A stretch of 64,000 nt of DNA. Source: JBQTKD01 sp052386455. Lineage in GTDB: Bacteria > Actinomycetota > Actinomycetes > Sporichthyales > Sporichthyaceae. Position 1 is the first letter of the stretch. Every line of letters starts with the position of its first letter. The stretch is taken from NCBI GenBank assembly GCA_052386455.1, contig JBQTKD010000003.1:3425-67424 (forward strand), given 5' to 3'. A model generated the notes under the pieces. That model saw only the letters and a program-made list of their open reading frames with translations. It was not told where the DNA came from and made no database searches. The translations under genes and the position numbers were made by a program. Positions 52,663-61,438 of the stretch are shown one piece after another.

Positions 52663-53364
52663 CTAGACGACGGCGCCCCCGCCCGCCGGGGGCGCCGTTG
52701 CCGGGTCCACCATCCGGTAGCCCATGCCGCGGACCGTTTCGATGCGGTCGGCGCCCAGCTTGCGGCGCAGGTACCGGACGTAGACGTCGACGACGTTGGA
52801 CTGGCCGTCGAAGTCGTAGCCCCAGACACGGGACAGCAGCTGCTCTCGGGACAGCACCTGCTCGGGGTGACGCATCAGGGTCTCGGCCAGCAGGAACTCA
52901 CGGGCCGTCAGATCCACTGCGGCACATGCGACCGATGCGCGGCGGGCGCGCAGGTCCAGGCTCAGCTCGCCGAGGCGCAGCACGGTGATCTCCGGGCAGC
53001 CGCGCTCGTCGCGCAGCCGTAGCCGGACCCGCGCCAGCAGTTCCTCGAAGCGAAACGGCTTGGCCATGTAGTCGTTCGCGCCGCCCTCGAGCCCGGCGAC
53101 GGTGTCGTCGATCGAACTGCGGGCGGTCAGCATGATCACGGGGATCGGGCAGCGCTTCTCCCGCAACCGGCGCAGCACCGAGAACCCGTCCAGGTGCGGC
53201 AGGCCGACGTCGAGCACCAGCAGGTCGAACTCGCCGGTCAGCGCGTGCCCGTAGGCCTCCGGACCGTCCTCGACGACGGTCACCGTCAGGCCGTTGGCGC
53301 GCAGGCCCTTCGCGACGAAGGACGCGATGCGCTCCTCGTCCTCGGCCACCAGGATCCGGTTCAT
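52663..53364 (-). CDS. OmpR-family response regulator
   Basis: 233 aa. Receiver domain with DE near residues 9-10, phospho-acceptor Asp in LLVLDVGLPHLDG near 52, Thr in MLTARS and Lys in MAKPFR. The C-terminal winged helix (LTAREFLLAETLM, VDVYVRYLRRKLG) binds DNA. All catalytic residues are intact. Its stop-side neighbour upstream is the kinase gene, one base away, so they form an operon, but that kinase looks damaged at its 5' end. Confidence 0.92.
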   Translation of the reverse strand: MNRILVAEDEERIASFVAKGLRANGLTVTVVEDGPEAYGHALTGEFDLLVLDVGLPHLDGFSVLRRLREKRCPIPVIMLTARSSIDDTVAGLEGGANDYMAKPFRFEELLARVRLRLRDERGCPEITVLRLGELSLDLRARRASVACAAVDLTAREFLLAETLMRHPEQVLSREQLLSRVWGYDFDGQSNVVDVYVRYLRRKLGADRIETVRGMGYRMVDPATAPPAGGGAVV

Positions 53365-54573
53365 TCAGGCCTCCACTGGGATGCGCGCGGGCGCGCCGGG
53401 CAGGTCGATGCGGAACAGGGCGCCGGGGCGCGGGTCGGGAACCAGGTGCACGGTGCCGTCGTGGGCGGTGGCGATGGCGCGCACGATCGACAGGCCGAGT
53501 CCCGCGCCGTGCAGGTCGGCACCCTCGCCGCGCTGGAAGCGGTCGAAAATGCGCGCGGCATCGCCCGGGGGCACTCCGCAGCCCTCGTCTCGCACCCACA
53601 GGCTGACCCGGTCCTCGCTCGTCGCGGAGTCGACCGCCACGACGGCGCCCGGCTCGGTGTGGGCGACTGCGTTGGCCGCCAGTTGCAGAAGCGCCTGGGT
53701 GAGTCGCTGCGGGTCGGCGTCGATCGCCGCCTCGGCGCGCGCGTCGCAGCGCCAGGAACGGTCGCCCAGGCCGCGCGCCTTGTCGAGGACGTCGTCGGTC
53801 AGCGAGCCGAGGTCGACTGTCGTGGTGCGCAGGAAGTCCGGCCGCCCGGCGCGAGCGAGCACCACCAGGTCGTCGACGAGCCGGCCCATGCGGTCCAGTT
53901 CGTCCAGCACCAGGGCGCGAGTTGTGGCTACGTCGTCCAGGTCGCCCGGGACCAGCAGCTCCAGGTGTCCGCGGACGATCGTCAGCGGCGTGCGCAGTTC
54001 GTGGCCGGCGTCGTCGAGGAAGCGGCGCTGGCCGGCGAAGGCGTCCTCGAGTCGGTCGAGCATCGCGTTGAACGTCCGAGCCAGATCGGAGATGTCGTCG
54101 TGGCCGGTCGATTCGATACGCCGCGTCAGATCGCTGTGGCCGATGCGATCCGCGGTCTCCCGAAGCTCGCGCAGCGGGCGCAGCAGGCGCCCGGACACCG
54201 ACCACGCGCCGAGCCCGACGGCCATCAGCGCCACGAGCGCGACGAGCAGGTAGCTCCGCACGGCCTCGGCCAGCTCGCGACGCTCGTCGTCCACGAACGC
54301 GGCGACGACGTAGGCGCCCGGCGCCGAGCCGCCTTCCGCGCGGACCGCCTTGGCGGCGAACCGGATCGTGTTCGGCCCGACCCGCAGCGTCCCCGAACCG
54401 CCCTTCGGCAGGTCGTTGACGGCGGCCCGGAACACGGCGGACTTCTCCAGCGCGGCGACCCGCTGCCCTGCACGTAGCGCGGTTTGCCGCCGACGAAGGC
54501 GAGCAGGGCCTGGTGCTCGTCCGGGACGTTGCGGCTCATCGCGAACGGAACGCCACCGGGCTGAACTGGGCAT
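53365..54573 (-). pseudogene. Sensor histidine kinase with disrupted 5' end
   Basis: The C-terminal part is intact. Transmembrane helix (SYLLVALVALMAVGLGAWSV), HAMP, HisKA with DAGHELRTPLT, N-box QLAANAVAH and G-boxes VRDEGCGV and GAGLGLSIV. The sensor domain is broken. Its start (SRNVPDEHQALLAFVGGKPR) is read in another frame and rejoins this frame near 54468 at QRVAALEKSAVF. A further frame change near 54545 would be needed upstream, and no first membrane helix is found before the next gene. The kinase is therefore probably non-functional, unless the assembly has indel errors. Confidence 0.75.
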
Positions 54574-54606
54574 CGGCCCAACGGCCCTTCCCCGCGCGGG
54601 ACGGGC

Positions 54607-55140
54607 CTAATCCCGGCAGCCGGGCCGATCTCTGTCGCGGAATCGATCGAACCGGTCCCAGCGGCGCTCCCGCCGGTCGTCGCGGTCCCACCGGCCGCGA
54701 TCGTCGTCCGCGTCGTCCCGGACCCGACACACGGGTACGGGAATCGGCGTGGACTGCTCGTCCGCGGCGGCGGGGTCGGAGGTGCTCGAGACCGGTTCGC
54801 TCGGCGACGTCGGCACCGGTTCCGGCACGGTCGGGCCCGGCAGCGTCGGGGCGGTCGTGCGGGGGCGCGGGCGCGGCGGCGGCGGGCCGCTGGGGCTCGC
54901 GGTCGGCGCGGCCGGGTCGAGGGCTGTCGGTCGGCGCGGCCGGATCCGGTCCGAGGCCTCGGCGCGGGCGGGCTCCGCTCGTTCGACGGCCTCCTGCGAT
55001 GCCGCGGGTGCGGCCGGCAGCACGATGGCCGGCCCGACGCGAGGCGCATCGGGTCCCTCGACGCCCTGCACGGCCTGTGCCAGCACGGCGACTGCCGCAA
55101 TGCCCGTCGCCGGCGCGACCACCGGAAATCCCACCCGCAT
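54607..55140 (-). CDS. Secreted proline-rich protein with Asp/Arg-rich tail
   Basis: 177 aa from ATG 55140. A weak signal-like segment (VVAPATGIAAVAVLAQAVQG) is followed by a Pro/Ser/Thr/Ala-rich region (PPPPRPRPRTTAP, PTSPSEPVSS). It ends with a strongly charged tail (RGRWDRDDRRERRWDRF), similar in composition to the tail of the secreted protein at 51863-52645. No domain. It lies directly upstream of the broken kinase and would be co-transcribed with it. Confidence 0.55.
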   Translation of the reverse strand: MRVGFPVVAPATGIAAVAVLAQAVQGVEGPDAPRVGPAIVLPAAPAASQEAVERAEPARAEASDRIRPRRPTALDPAAPTASPSGPPPPRPRPRTTAPTLPGPTVPEPVPTSPSEPVSSTSDPAAADEQSTPIPVPVCRVRDDADDDRGRWDRDDRRERRWDRFDRFRDRDRPGCRD

Positions 55141-55494
55141 GCCGTGCGGTCTACCCGCGTCGGCCGCGACTCTCACGAGAGCCGGACGAGAAACCCCTCG
55201 TGTAGGCGCAGGCCCAGCCGGGCGATGGGGACGCCCAACGAGCGTGGGGTCGCTGCCTGTCGGCCGCCAGCGGTGCCTGTCGGCCCTCCTGCGGGCTGAC
55301 AAGCGCCGCTACGGGACGTCATCCCGCAGCGGATTGGGCGCCTGGCGGCGGGGGGCGACGGGCGGAGGAGGGCGAGTGCCGCGCCCGCGGTGTGATCCAG
55401 GTTCGGCGGGAGCACCGTGCCTGCGGCGGTGGGCACTCGCCCGTCCTTCCACCACGCCGCGTATATCGCGCGACCGGATGAAAATGTTTCTGAT
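55141..55494. other. 354-bp intergenic region
   Basis: No convincing gene. TGCCTGTCGGCC occurs twice within 30 bases around 55253-55295. A short A/T-rich patch (TATATCGCG, AAAATGTTTCTG) near 55459-55494 borders the MBL gene stop. Confidence 0.4.
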
Positions 55495-56538
55495 CTAACT
55501 TTCGGGGGTCACGGCCGGGTCGACCGGCTCGTAGACGAACAGCTCGGCGTCGGTCAGCCCGCCCCTGATCTCGCCCCGATCGGCGAGGACGCGCAGGTGG
55601 GCGTACGTCTCGCTGGTGGCCAGGATCTGGTTGAACAGGTCCATCGATTCGAAGGCCCGGTTGCGGCTGGTCCAGCCGATCCGCTGGGCGGCCTCGTACG
55701 GCGTCCCGGCGCCGGCCTGGACGGCCGCCAGGGTCTCCGCGAGGCGTCGGTCGTGGTGGGCGATCAGGTCCCGGACGCGGGCGTGCACGCTGCCGCCGGC
55801 CGCGCCGTGCGCGGGCAGCATGAGCGCGTCCGCGTGGCGCAGCATCAGGTGCAGCGAGTTCAGGTAGGCGCCCAGCGGGTCCAGCGTCCGGGCGTTCTCG
55901 AAGCCGATCGACGGCGTGATGTGCGGCAGGACGTGGTCCCCGGTGAACATCACGTTCGCGGCCTCGTCGAGAAACACCAGGTGGCCGGAGGTGTGGCCGG
56001 GGGTTCGGATCGCCTTCAGCGTCCGCTTGCCGCCGTCGAGCAGGCCGTCGTCGGCGATCCACTCGTCCGGCGCCTCGTACTTCGCGGCGTCGACGCTGCG
56101 CGCCGCGGCGTCGTAGACCTTGCCCCACGTCTCGGCGAGCTCCGCGGCGCCCCACCGACGCAGGAACGCCAACGCTCGGCTCGGGTCCGGAATCCCGGAG
56201 GCCTCGATGTTCTCGGCCTCGCCCGACCCGATCGCGATCCGAGTTCCGAACGTCCGGCGCAGCTCGACGCCGAGCGTGTAGTGGTCCCGGTGGTAGTGCG
56301 TGGTGAGGAACCGGCGCACGTCGCCGAAGCCGTACCCGATCGAGTCCAGCGCGGCCTCGAGCTCCGCGCGGGCCTGCGGGAGCGACCACCCCGAGTCGAT
56401 CAGCACGCACCCGCCTTCGGCGCCGCCGTCGAGCACGTAGACGTTGACCGCAGCCAGGCCGTCGTTCGGCAGTGGCAGCGGGACGCGATGCACGCCCGGC
56501 GCCACTTCGAACGCCCCGGGTTCGGTCCAGTCGTTCAC
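55495..56538 (-). CDS. MBL-fold metallo-hydrolase
   Basis: 347 aa from GTG 56538. Metallo-beta-lactamase signature THYHRDH near residues 80-86, RTPGHTSGHLVFLD near 185, and TGDHVLPH near 207. A C-terminal extension of about 80 residues with a winged-helix look (AHHDRRLAETLAAV) is like the LACTB2/RNase-J-associated group. The family cleaves esters, thioesters or nucleic acid; substrate unknown. Confidence 0.85.
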   Translation of the reverse strand: MNDWTEPGAFEVAPGVHRVPLPLPNDGLAAVNVYVLDGGAEGGCVLIDSGWSLPQARAELEAALDSIGYGFGDVRRFLTTHYHRDHYTLGVELRRTFGTRIAIGSGEAENIEASGIPDPSRALAFLRRWGAAELAETWGKVYDAAARSVDAAKYEAPDEWIADDGLLDGGKRTLKAIRTPGHTSGHLVFLDEAANVMFTGDHVLPHITPSIGFENARTLDPLGAYLNSLHLMLRHADALMLPAHGAAGGSVHARVRDLIAHHDRRLAETLAAVQAGAGTPYEAAQRIGWTSRNRAFESMDLFNQILATSETYAHLRVLADRGEIRGGLTDAELFVYEPVDPAVTPES

Positions 56539-56560
56539 GTACCGAACGGTAACAACCCGG

Positions 56561-56788
56561 TCAGCGACCCGTGGGAGCCGGTTCGTTCACGCCCTGGCGG
56601 AAGCCGCGCACCGTCTCGCCTACGCCGCGGGCGTTGACGAGCATGGCGACGAACACGAACGCCACCGCGAGGTGCGCGAGCGTGACGATGCCGGCCGCGA
56701 CGAATGCGGCCATTCCGGCGCCGCCGTGGTCCGACGTCCAGTTCCAGGTGCCGGCGATGAGACCCATCGGGTCGAAGAAGCGATTCAT
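56561..56788 (-). CDS. Small membrane protein (75 aa)
   Basis: ATG 56788. The N-terminus (MNRFFDPMGLIAGTWNW) is amphipathic. One long or two short transmembrane segments (AAFVAAGIVTLAHLAVAFVF) and a short charged tail follow. No family recognised. Divergent from another small membrane protein at 56996 across a region with a perfect inverted repeat. Confidence 0.55.
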   Translation of the reverse strand: MNRFFDPMGLIAGTWNWTSDHGGAGMAAFVAAGIVTLAHLAVAFVFVAMLVNARGVGETVRGFRQGVNEPAPTGR

Positions 56789-56825
56789 GCCGCTATGACG
56801 AAGATCCACTGGCCGGCGACTGGAA

Positions 56826-56853
56826 CGTTCGGTCAATTTCGATGGACCGAACG
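56826..56853. promoter_or_regulatory. Perfect 9-bp inverted repeat, operator-like
   Basis: CGTTCGGTC (56826-56834) and GACCGAACG (56845-56853) with a 10-base A/T-rich spacer. It lies between two divergent small-membrane-protein genes. Half-sites 19 bp centre to centre suit a dimeric repressor. Confidence 0.55.
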
Positions 56854-56995
56854 GCTCGACTTTCATCGACCGGGCGGGTGAACCGGCCGCCGAATGCCGC
56901 ACGCCGCCAACTTCGTTGCCGTATCCCGGAACCAGACGACCCGGGCGATGCGTCCCAATGGGATCAATCGGACACACCGAGGAGCGAGCAGACCG

Positions 56996-57202
56996 ATGGC
57001 TTTCGTGGAGATGACGTCTGGACCGACCGTCGAGGTCGACCGGATCAACGTCGGACTCGCGCTCGTCAACTGGTGCGTGCTGCTCCTGCTGCTCTGCGGC
57101 CTGCTGCTGGCCAAGACGCTGCCGAGCGACACCCGGCTGACGAGCGGCCTCGGCGGCGAGGACTGCACGACCGCGACCTGTTCGGTGACGACGGCCAAAT
57201 AG
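56996..57202 (+). CDS. Small membrane protein (68 aa)
   Basis: ATG 56996 with GAGGAG upstream. One transmembrane helix (VNWCVLLLLLCGLLLAKTL) and an extracellular tail with two cysteines (GEDCTTATCSV). Ten bases before the Nif3-like gene, so possibly the first gene of that operon. Function unknown. Confidence 0.6.
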   Translation: MAFVEMTSGPTVEVDRINVGLALVNWCVLLLLLCGLLLAKTLPSDTRLTSGLGGEDCTTATCSVTTAK

Positions 57203-57211
57203 CATCACGGC

Positions 57212-58354
57212 GTGTCCACGCCGAGCCTCGCCGACGTCGTCGCCGTCCTCGAACGGCGCTACGACCCGCGCTGGGCGGCGTCCTGGGACGCGATCGGCCT
57301 GGTCTGCGGCGACCCGGCCGCGCGGATCCGCAAGGTGCTCTTCGCCGTGGATCCCGTGGCCGTCGTGGTCCGCGAGGCGATCGAGTGGGGCGCCGACCTG
57401 CTGGTGACGCACCATCCGTTGTTCCTGCGCGCGGTGCACGGCGTGGCCGCCACGACGCCCAAGGGCCGGATCGTCCACGACCTCCTGACCAATCGCGCCG
57501 CGCTGCTCGTCGCGCACACCAATGCCGACGCCGCGCACGACGGCGTCTCCGACGCCCTGGCCTCCGCGCTCGGCCTCCCGCCTGGCCGCCCGCTCGCGGC
57601 CGAGCCTGCCGAGCACCTCGACAAGCTCGTCGTCTTCGTCCCGCACGCGAACGCAGACGCGCTGCTCGACGCGCTGGCCGCCGCCGGCGCCGGGGCGATC
57701 GGCGCCTACGACCGGTGCGCGTTCACCGCTCCCGGTACCGGCACCTTCCGGCCGCTGGCCGGGGCAAACCCGACGATCGGGTCGGTCGGTGCGGTCGAGA
57801 CCGTCGCCGAGACGCGACTGGAGATGGTCCTGCCGCGGCACCGCAGGGCCGCCGTGGTCGCGGCACTGCGTGCCGCCCACCCGTACGAGGAACCCGCGTT
57901 CGACGTGACCGAGACGGTGTCCCTGCCCGGCAGCGTCGGGATCGGCAAGGTCTGCGACCTGCCCGAGCCGGAGACCCTGGCGGCGTTCGTGCAGCGGGTT
58001 CGCCGCGGGCTGCCGGCCACCGCCGGCGGCATCCGGGTCGCGGGCGACCCCGCGCGCCCGGTCCGCCGCGTCGCCGTGTGCGGCGGGGCGGGCGACTCCC
58101 TGCTCAAGGCGGCGACCACGGCGGGCGCCGACGTGTACCTGACCGCCGATCTGCGCCACCATCCCGCCTCCGAGCACCTGGAGGCGGGGGGTCCGGCGCT
58201 GGTGGACGTGGCGCACTGGGCCAGCGAGTGGCCCTGGCTGGAGCGCGCGGCCGCCGTGCTCCAAGCCGAACTCGCTACGGTGGACACTCGCGTGTCCACG
58301 ACGGTCACCGACCCGTGGACCTTGCACGCGGGCGCAATCGAGGAGGACCCCTGA
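57212..58354 (+). CDS. Nif3-like dinuclear metal-binding protein (NIF3/YbgI family)
   Basis: 380 aa from GTG 57212. The Nif3 fold is shown by WDAIGLVCGDP, LVTHHPLFLRAV and LLVAHTNADAAHDG, which supply metal-binding histidines and aspartates. The inserted middle domain (ETRLEMVLPRHR, HPYEEPAFDV) is the usual one of longer bacterial members. The protein forms a hexameric toroid; suggested roles include GTP cyclohydrolase-like hydrolysis. First main gene of a coupled four-gene operon. Confidence 0.9.
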   Translation: MSTPSLADVVAVLERRYDPRWAASWDAIGLVCGDPAARIRKVLFAVDPVAVVVREAIEWGADLLVTHHPLFLRAVHGVAATTPKGRIVHDLLTNRAALLVAHTNADAAHDGVSDALASALGLPPGRPLAAEPAEHLDKLVVFVPHANADALLDALAAAGAGAIGAYDRCAFTAPGTGTFRPLAGANPTIGSVGAVETVAETRLEMVLPRHRRAAVVAALRAAHPYEEPAFDVTETVSLPGSVGIGKVCDLPEPETLAAFVQRVRRGLPATAGGIRVAGDPARPVRRVAVCGGAGDSLLKAATTAGADVYLTADLRHHPASEHLEAGGPALVDVAHWASEWPWLERAAAVLQAELATVDTRVSTTVTDPWTLHAGAIEEDP

Positions 58355-59094
58355 ACGTCGCGCTTGCCGACCAGTGGCGGCTGTTGGATCTGGCCGACCT
58401 CGACTCCCGGCTCGACCGGCTCGCCCACCGCCGTGCCACCCTTCCCGAAATCGCCGAACTCGCAGAACTGACGCAGCGTCAGCAGAAAGTGGCGGACCTG
58501 CTGGTGGCCGCGACCACCGAGGAGTCCGACATCGGCCGGGAGCAGACCAAGGCCGAGGCCGACGTGGACGCGGTGCGCACCCGTGCCGTCCGGGACCAGC
58601 AGCGGCTGGACTCCGGGGCCGTCGGTTCGCCGAAGGAGCTCGAGAGTTTGCAGCACGAGATCGTCAGCCTGGCTCGGCGCCAGGGCGACCTGGAGGACGC
58701 GGTCCTGGAGATCATGGAGCGCCGCGAGGACGCCGCCAACCGCGCGGCCGAGCTCGGCGCCGAGAAGGCGCAGATCGCCGCAGACGTCGCGCGGGTCACC
58801 GCCTCCCGCGATGCCGCGCTGGCCGAGATCGCGGCGGAGCTGGAGACCGTCGGCGTCGAGCGCAAGACGCTGGCGGGAGGGCTGCCCGCGGAGTTCGTCG
58901 CGCTCTACGAGAAGATCCGCGGCTCGGTTGGCGGGGCCGGTGCGGCCGCGCTGCGCCGCGGCCGGTGCGAAGGCTGCCGGATGGAGCTGCCGCACACCGA
59001 GCTCGCCGCGCTCAAGGCTGCACCGGACGACCAAGTCGTCCGGTGCGAAGAGTGCCGGCGCATTCTCGTCCGCGTCGCCGACAGCGGCCTGTGA
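58351..59094 (+). CDS. C4 zinc-ribbon coiled-coil protein, likely CTG start
   Basis: 247 aa. Coiled coil over about residues 10-185 and a zinc ribbon CEGC...CEEC at the C-terminus (GRCEGCRMELP, VVRCEECRRIL). It belongs to the CT398-like family found with Nif3 and RNase H genes. No ATG, GTG or TTG fits the N-terminus. The CTG at 58351 overlaps the Nif3 stop (CTGA) and has AGGAGG at 58341-58346, so a CTG start is likely. TTG 58384 is the alternative. Confidence 0.82.
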   Translation: MNVALADQWRLLDLADLDSRLDRLAHRRATLPEIAELAELTQRQQKVADLLVAATTEESDIGREQTKAEADVDAVRTRAVRDQQRLDSGAVGSPKELESLQHEIVSLARRQGDLEDAVLEIMERREDAANRAAELGAEKAQIAADVARVTASRDAALAEIAAELETVGVERKTLAGGLPAEFVALYEKIRGSVGGAGAAALRRGRCEGCRMELPHTELAALKAAPDDQVVRCEECRRILVRVADSGL

Positions 59095-60254
59095 GCGGAC
59101 GGCGCCTGGTCGTCGAGGCCGACGGCGCCGCCCGGGGCAACCCGGGGCCGGCGTCCTACGGAGCGGTGATCCGCGACGCGGACACCGAGGAGGTCCTCGT
59201 CGAGCGAGCCGAGGCGTTGGGCACCGCCACCAACAACGTCGCCGAGTACTCCGGCCTGATCGCCGCGCTGGAGGCGGCGTTCGCGCTGGACCCCGGCGCG
59301 CGCGTCGAGGTCCGCATGGACTCCAAGCTCGTCATCGAGCAGATGGCCGGCCGATGGAAGATCAAGCACGCCAATCTCGTGCCGCTCGCCCGCCGCGCGC
59401 GCGAGCTGATTCCGGCGCAGGGGACGGTGACCTGGACCTGGATCCCCCGCGAGCAGAACTCCCACGCGGACAGGCTGGCCAACGCCGCCCTGGACGGCCT
59501 CCCGATCGACGAGCGTGCCATCGAGACGATCTCCGCGCAGCCGGCCGGCGGCGAGGTCGCCGTGCTGCCCGGTACACCGCCGAAAATCATCGGCTGGGCA
59601 GGCGATCTGGGCGCGACCACCACAATGCTGATGCTCCGTCACGGCGTCACGCCACACACGCTCGAGAAGCGTTTCAGCGGCGGGTTGCACGACCCGGCGC
59701 TCTCCGAGCTCGGCCAGGCACAGGCAGCCGCCACCGCCCGGCACCTCGCGCAGCGCGGCGGCGTCGAGGCCATCGTCAGCTCCCCGCTGCGCCGTGCGCG
59801 GCAGACCGCCGAGGCCGCCGGCGCTGCGCTGGGGCTGGACGTCGCCGTCGAGGAGGATCTGCGCGAGTCGAACTTCGGCTCGTGGGAGGGTCTGACCTTC
59901 GGCGAGGTGTCTGAAGGCTGGCCGACCGAACTCGCCGCCTGGCTCGCCGATCCCGCGGTCGCGCCGCCCGGCGGCGGGGACAGCCTCAACGCCGCCGCGG
60001 CCCGGGTGGCCGGTGTGCAGGAGCGGCTGCTCACGGAGTACGCGGGGCGCAGCCTGCTGGTCGTCGCGCACGTGACGCCGATCAAGCTGCTGATCCGCAG
60101 AGCGCTCGACGCCCCGCTCGCCCTGATCCACCGGCTGCAGTTGGCGCCCGCCTCGTTGTCCCGGGTCTGCTGGTACGGCGACGGCAACGCCGCGCTGCAC
60201 ACCTTCAACGAAACCGCGCACCTGGGCGACCTGGCCAGAACGGACGGCTCGTGA
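59091..60254 (+). CDS. Bifunctional RNase HI / histidine phosphatase
   Basis: 387 aa; GTG 59091 overlaps the previous stop (GTGA). The N-terminal RNase H domain has VEADGAARGNPGPASYG, NVAEYSGL and RMDSKLVIEQ for the Asp-Glu-Asp site. The C-terminal phosphoglycerate-mutase-like domain has LMLRHGVTP near 181-188, SPLRRARQTA and VVAHVTPI. In Mycobacterium (Rv2228c) the same fusion combines RNase HI with alpha-ribazole phosphatase for B12 synthesis. B12-dependent NrdJ is also in this window. Confidence 0.93.
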   Translation: MSGRRLVVEADGAARGNPGPASYGAVIRDADTEEVLVERAEALGTATNNVAEYSGLIAALEAAFALDPGARVEVRMDSKLVIEQMAGRWKIKHANLVPLARRARELIPAQGTVTWTWIPREQNSHADRLANAALDGLPIDERAIETISAQPAGGEVAVLPGTPPKIIGWAGDLGATTTMLMLRHGVTPHTLEKRFSGGLHDPALSELGQAQAAATARHLAQRGGVEAIVSSPLRRARQTAEAAGAALGLDVAVEEDLRESNFGSWEGLTFGEVSEGWPTELAAWLADPAVAPPGGGDSLNAAAARVAGVQERLLTEYAGRSLLVVAHVTPIKLLIRRALDAPLALIHRLQLAPASLSRVCWYGDGNAALHTFNETAHLGDLARTDGS

Positions 60255-60877
60255 GCGAAGCAGAAACCGGCTCGGTCTGGCTGAACTGGGCGCGCAAGCT
60301 CGACGCGATGGCGCGCATCGGGTCGACGTTCGCGCAGGACCCCTACGAGCAGCGCCGGTACCGCGAGCTTGCCGAGATCGCCAAGGAGATGTTCGCCGAG
60401 CTCCTCGCGCGCCCGGACGTGGAGCTGCCCGACCTCTACCTGCCGACCGAGGGCTACGTGACCCCGAAGGTCGACGTGCGGGCCGCGGTCTTCGACGACG
60501 CCGGCCGGCTGCTGCTGGTCCGCGAGGTCGCCGACGGCCGCTGGTCCCTGCCCGGGGGCTGGGCCGACGTCGGCGACTCCCCGGCAGGCTCCGCCGAACG
60601 CGAGGTTCGGGAGGAGTCCGGGTACACCGCTCGGCTCGCCCACCTCGTCGGGGTGTTCGACGCGCACGACGCCGTTACGCCCTTCAGCGCCTACAAGATC
60701 GTGTTTTCCGGAACCGTCGTCGGCGGCGAGGCCGGGGGAGACCACGAGACCGACGGGGTCGGGTTCTTCGCAGCCGACGACCTGCCGCCGCTCTCGCACC
60801 GGCGCACGCCGGACCGCGTCGTCGCAGCGGCCTTCGCGCACCACGCAGACCCGAGCCTGCCGGCACTGTTCGAGTAG
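60251..60877 (+). CDS. NUDIX hydrolase
   Basis: 208 aa; GTG 60251 overlaps the previous stop (GTGA), the fourth coupled gene in the operon. An N-terminal helical region (residues 1-60, NWARKLDAMARIG) precedes the Nudix domain. The Nudix box is GGWADVGDSPAGSAEREVRE followed by ESG, with Asp in place of the first Glu. It hydrolyses nucleoside-diphosphate derivatives; the substrate is unknown. Confidence 0.88.
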   Translation: MSEAETGSVWLNWARKLDAMARIGSTFAQDPYEQRRYRELAEIAKEMFAELLARPDVELPDLYLPTEGYVTPKVDVRAAVFDDAGRLLLVREVADGRWSLPGGWADVGDSPAGSAEREVREESGYTARLAHLVGVFDAHDAVTPFSAYKIVFSGTVVGGEAGGDHETDGVGFFAADDLPPLSHRRTPDRVVAAAFAHHADPSLPALFE

Positions 60878-60951
60878 CTACTTCTGAGCGATGAGTTCGC
60901 TCGCGCGGGTGAGTCTCAGCAGGAAAGCCAGAATCCGAAGGGAATCCCATA

Positions 60952-61422
60952 ATGCGCCCGATCACCCCATGCCTGTGGTTCGACGGCAACGCCGAGGCGG
61001 CCGCGGAGTTCTACACGTCGGTGTTTCCCAATTCGACGATCGACAACGTCGTGGCGGCGCCCGAGGGCGGAACACCGAGCAACGAACCCGGCGCGGTCAT
61101 GGTGGTCGAGTTCAGCCTCAACGGTCAGGCGTTCGTCGGCCTCAACGGCGGCCCCCACTTCACGTTCAGCGAAGCCGTCTCGTTCCAGATCTTCTGCGCG
61201 GACCAGGCCGAGGTGGACCACTACTGGGATGCGCTGGTGGCCGGCGGCGAGCCGCAGCCGTGCGGCTGGCTCAAGGACCGCTTCGGCCTGTCCTGGCAGA
61301 TCGTGCCCGACCGCGTGATCGAACTGATGGCTGACCCGGCGAAGGGGCAGCGGGTGTTTGCCGCGATCAACAAGGCGGCCAAGCCGGTCATCGCCGAAGT
61401 CGAGGCCGCCTGCGTGGGCTGA
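60952..61422 (+). CDS. VOC-family protein, PhnB-like
   Basis: 156 aa. Glyoxalase-fold protein of the PhnB/3-demethylubiquinone-methyltransferase-like type. ITPCLWFDGNAEAAAEFYTSVFPNS at the N-terminus (split across two beta-alpha-beta modules), then GLNGGPHFTF and CGWLKDRFGLSWQIVP. Function in bacteria is unknown for most members. Confidence 0.85.
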   Translation: MRPITPCLWFDGNAEAAAEFYTSVFPNSTIDNVVAAPEGGTPSNEPGAVMVVEFSLNGQAFVGLNGGPHFTFSEAVSFQIFCADQAEVDHYWDALVAGGEPQPCGWLKDRFGLSWQIVPDRVIELMADPAKGQRVFAAINKAAKPVIAEVEAACVG

Positions 61423-61438
61423 CGGTGCGTCATATTTA

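Noticed and set aside
55173..55436. Possible 87-aa gene on the minus strand
   Set aside because: Pro/Ala/Arg-rich product without ribosome binding site, signal or domain; probably non-coding.
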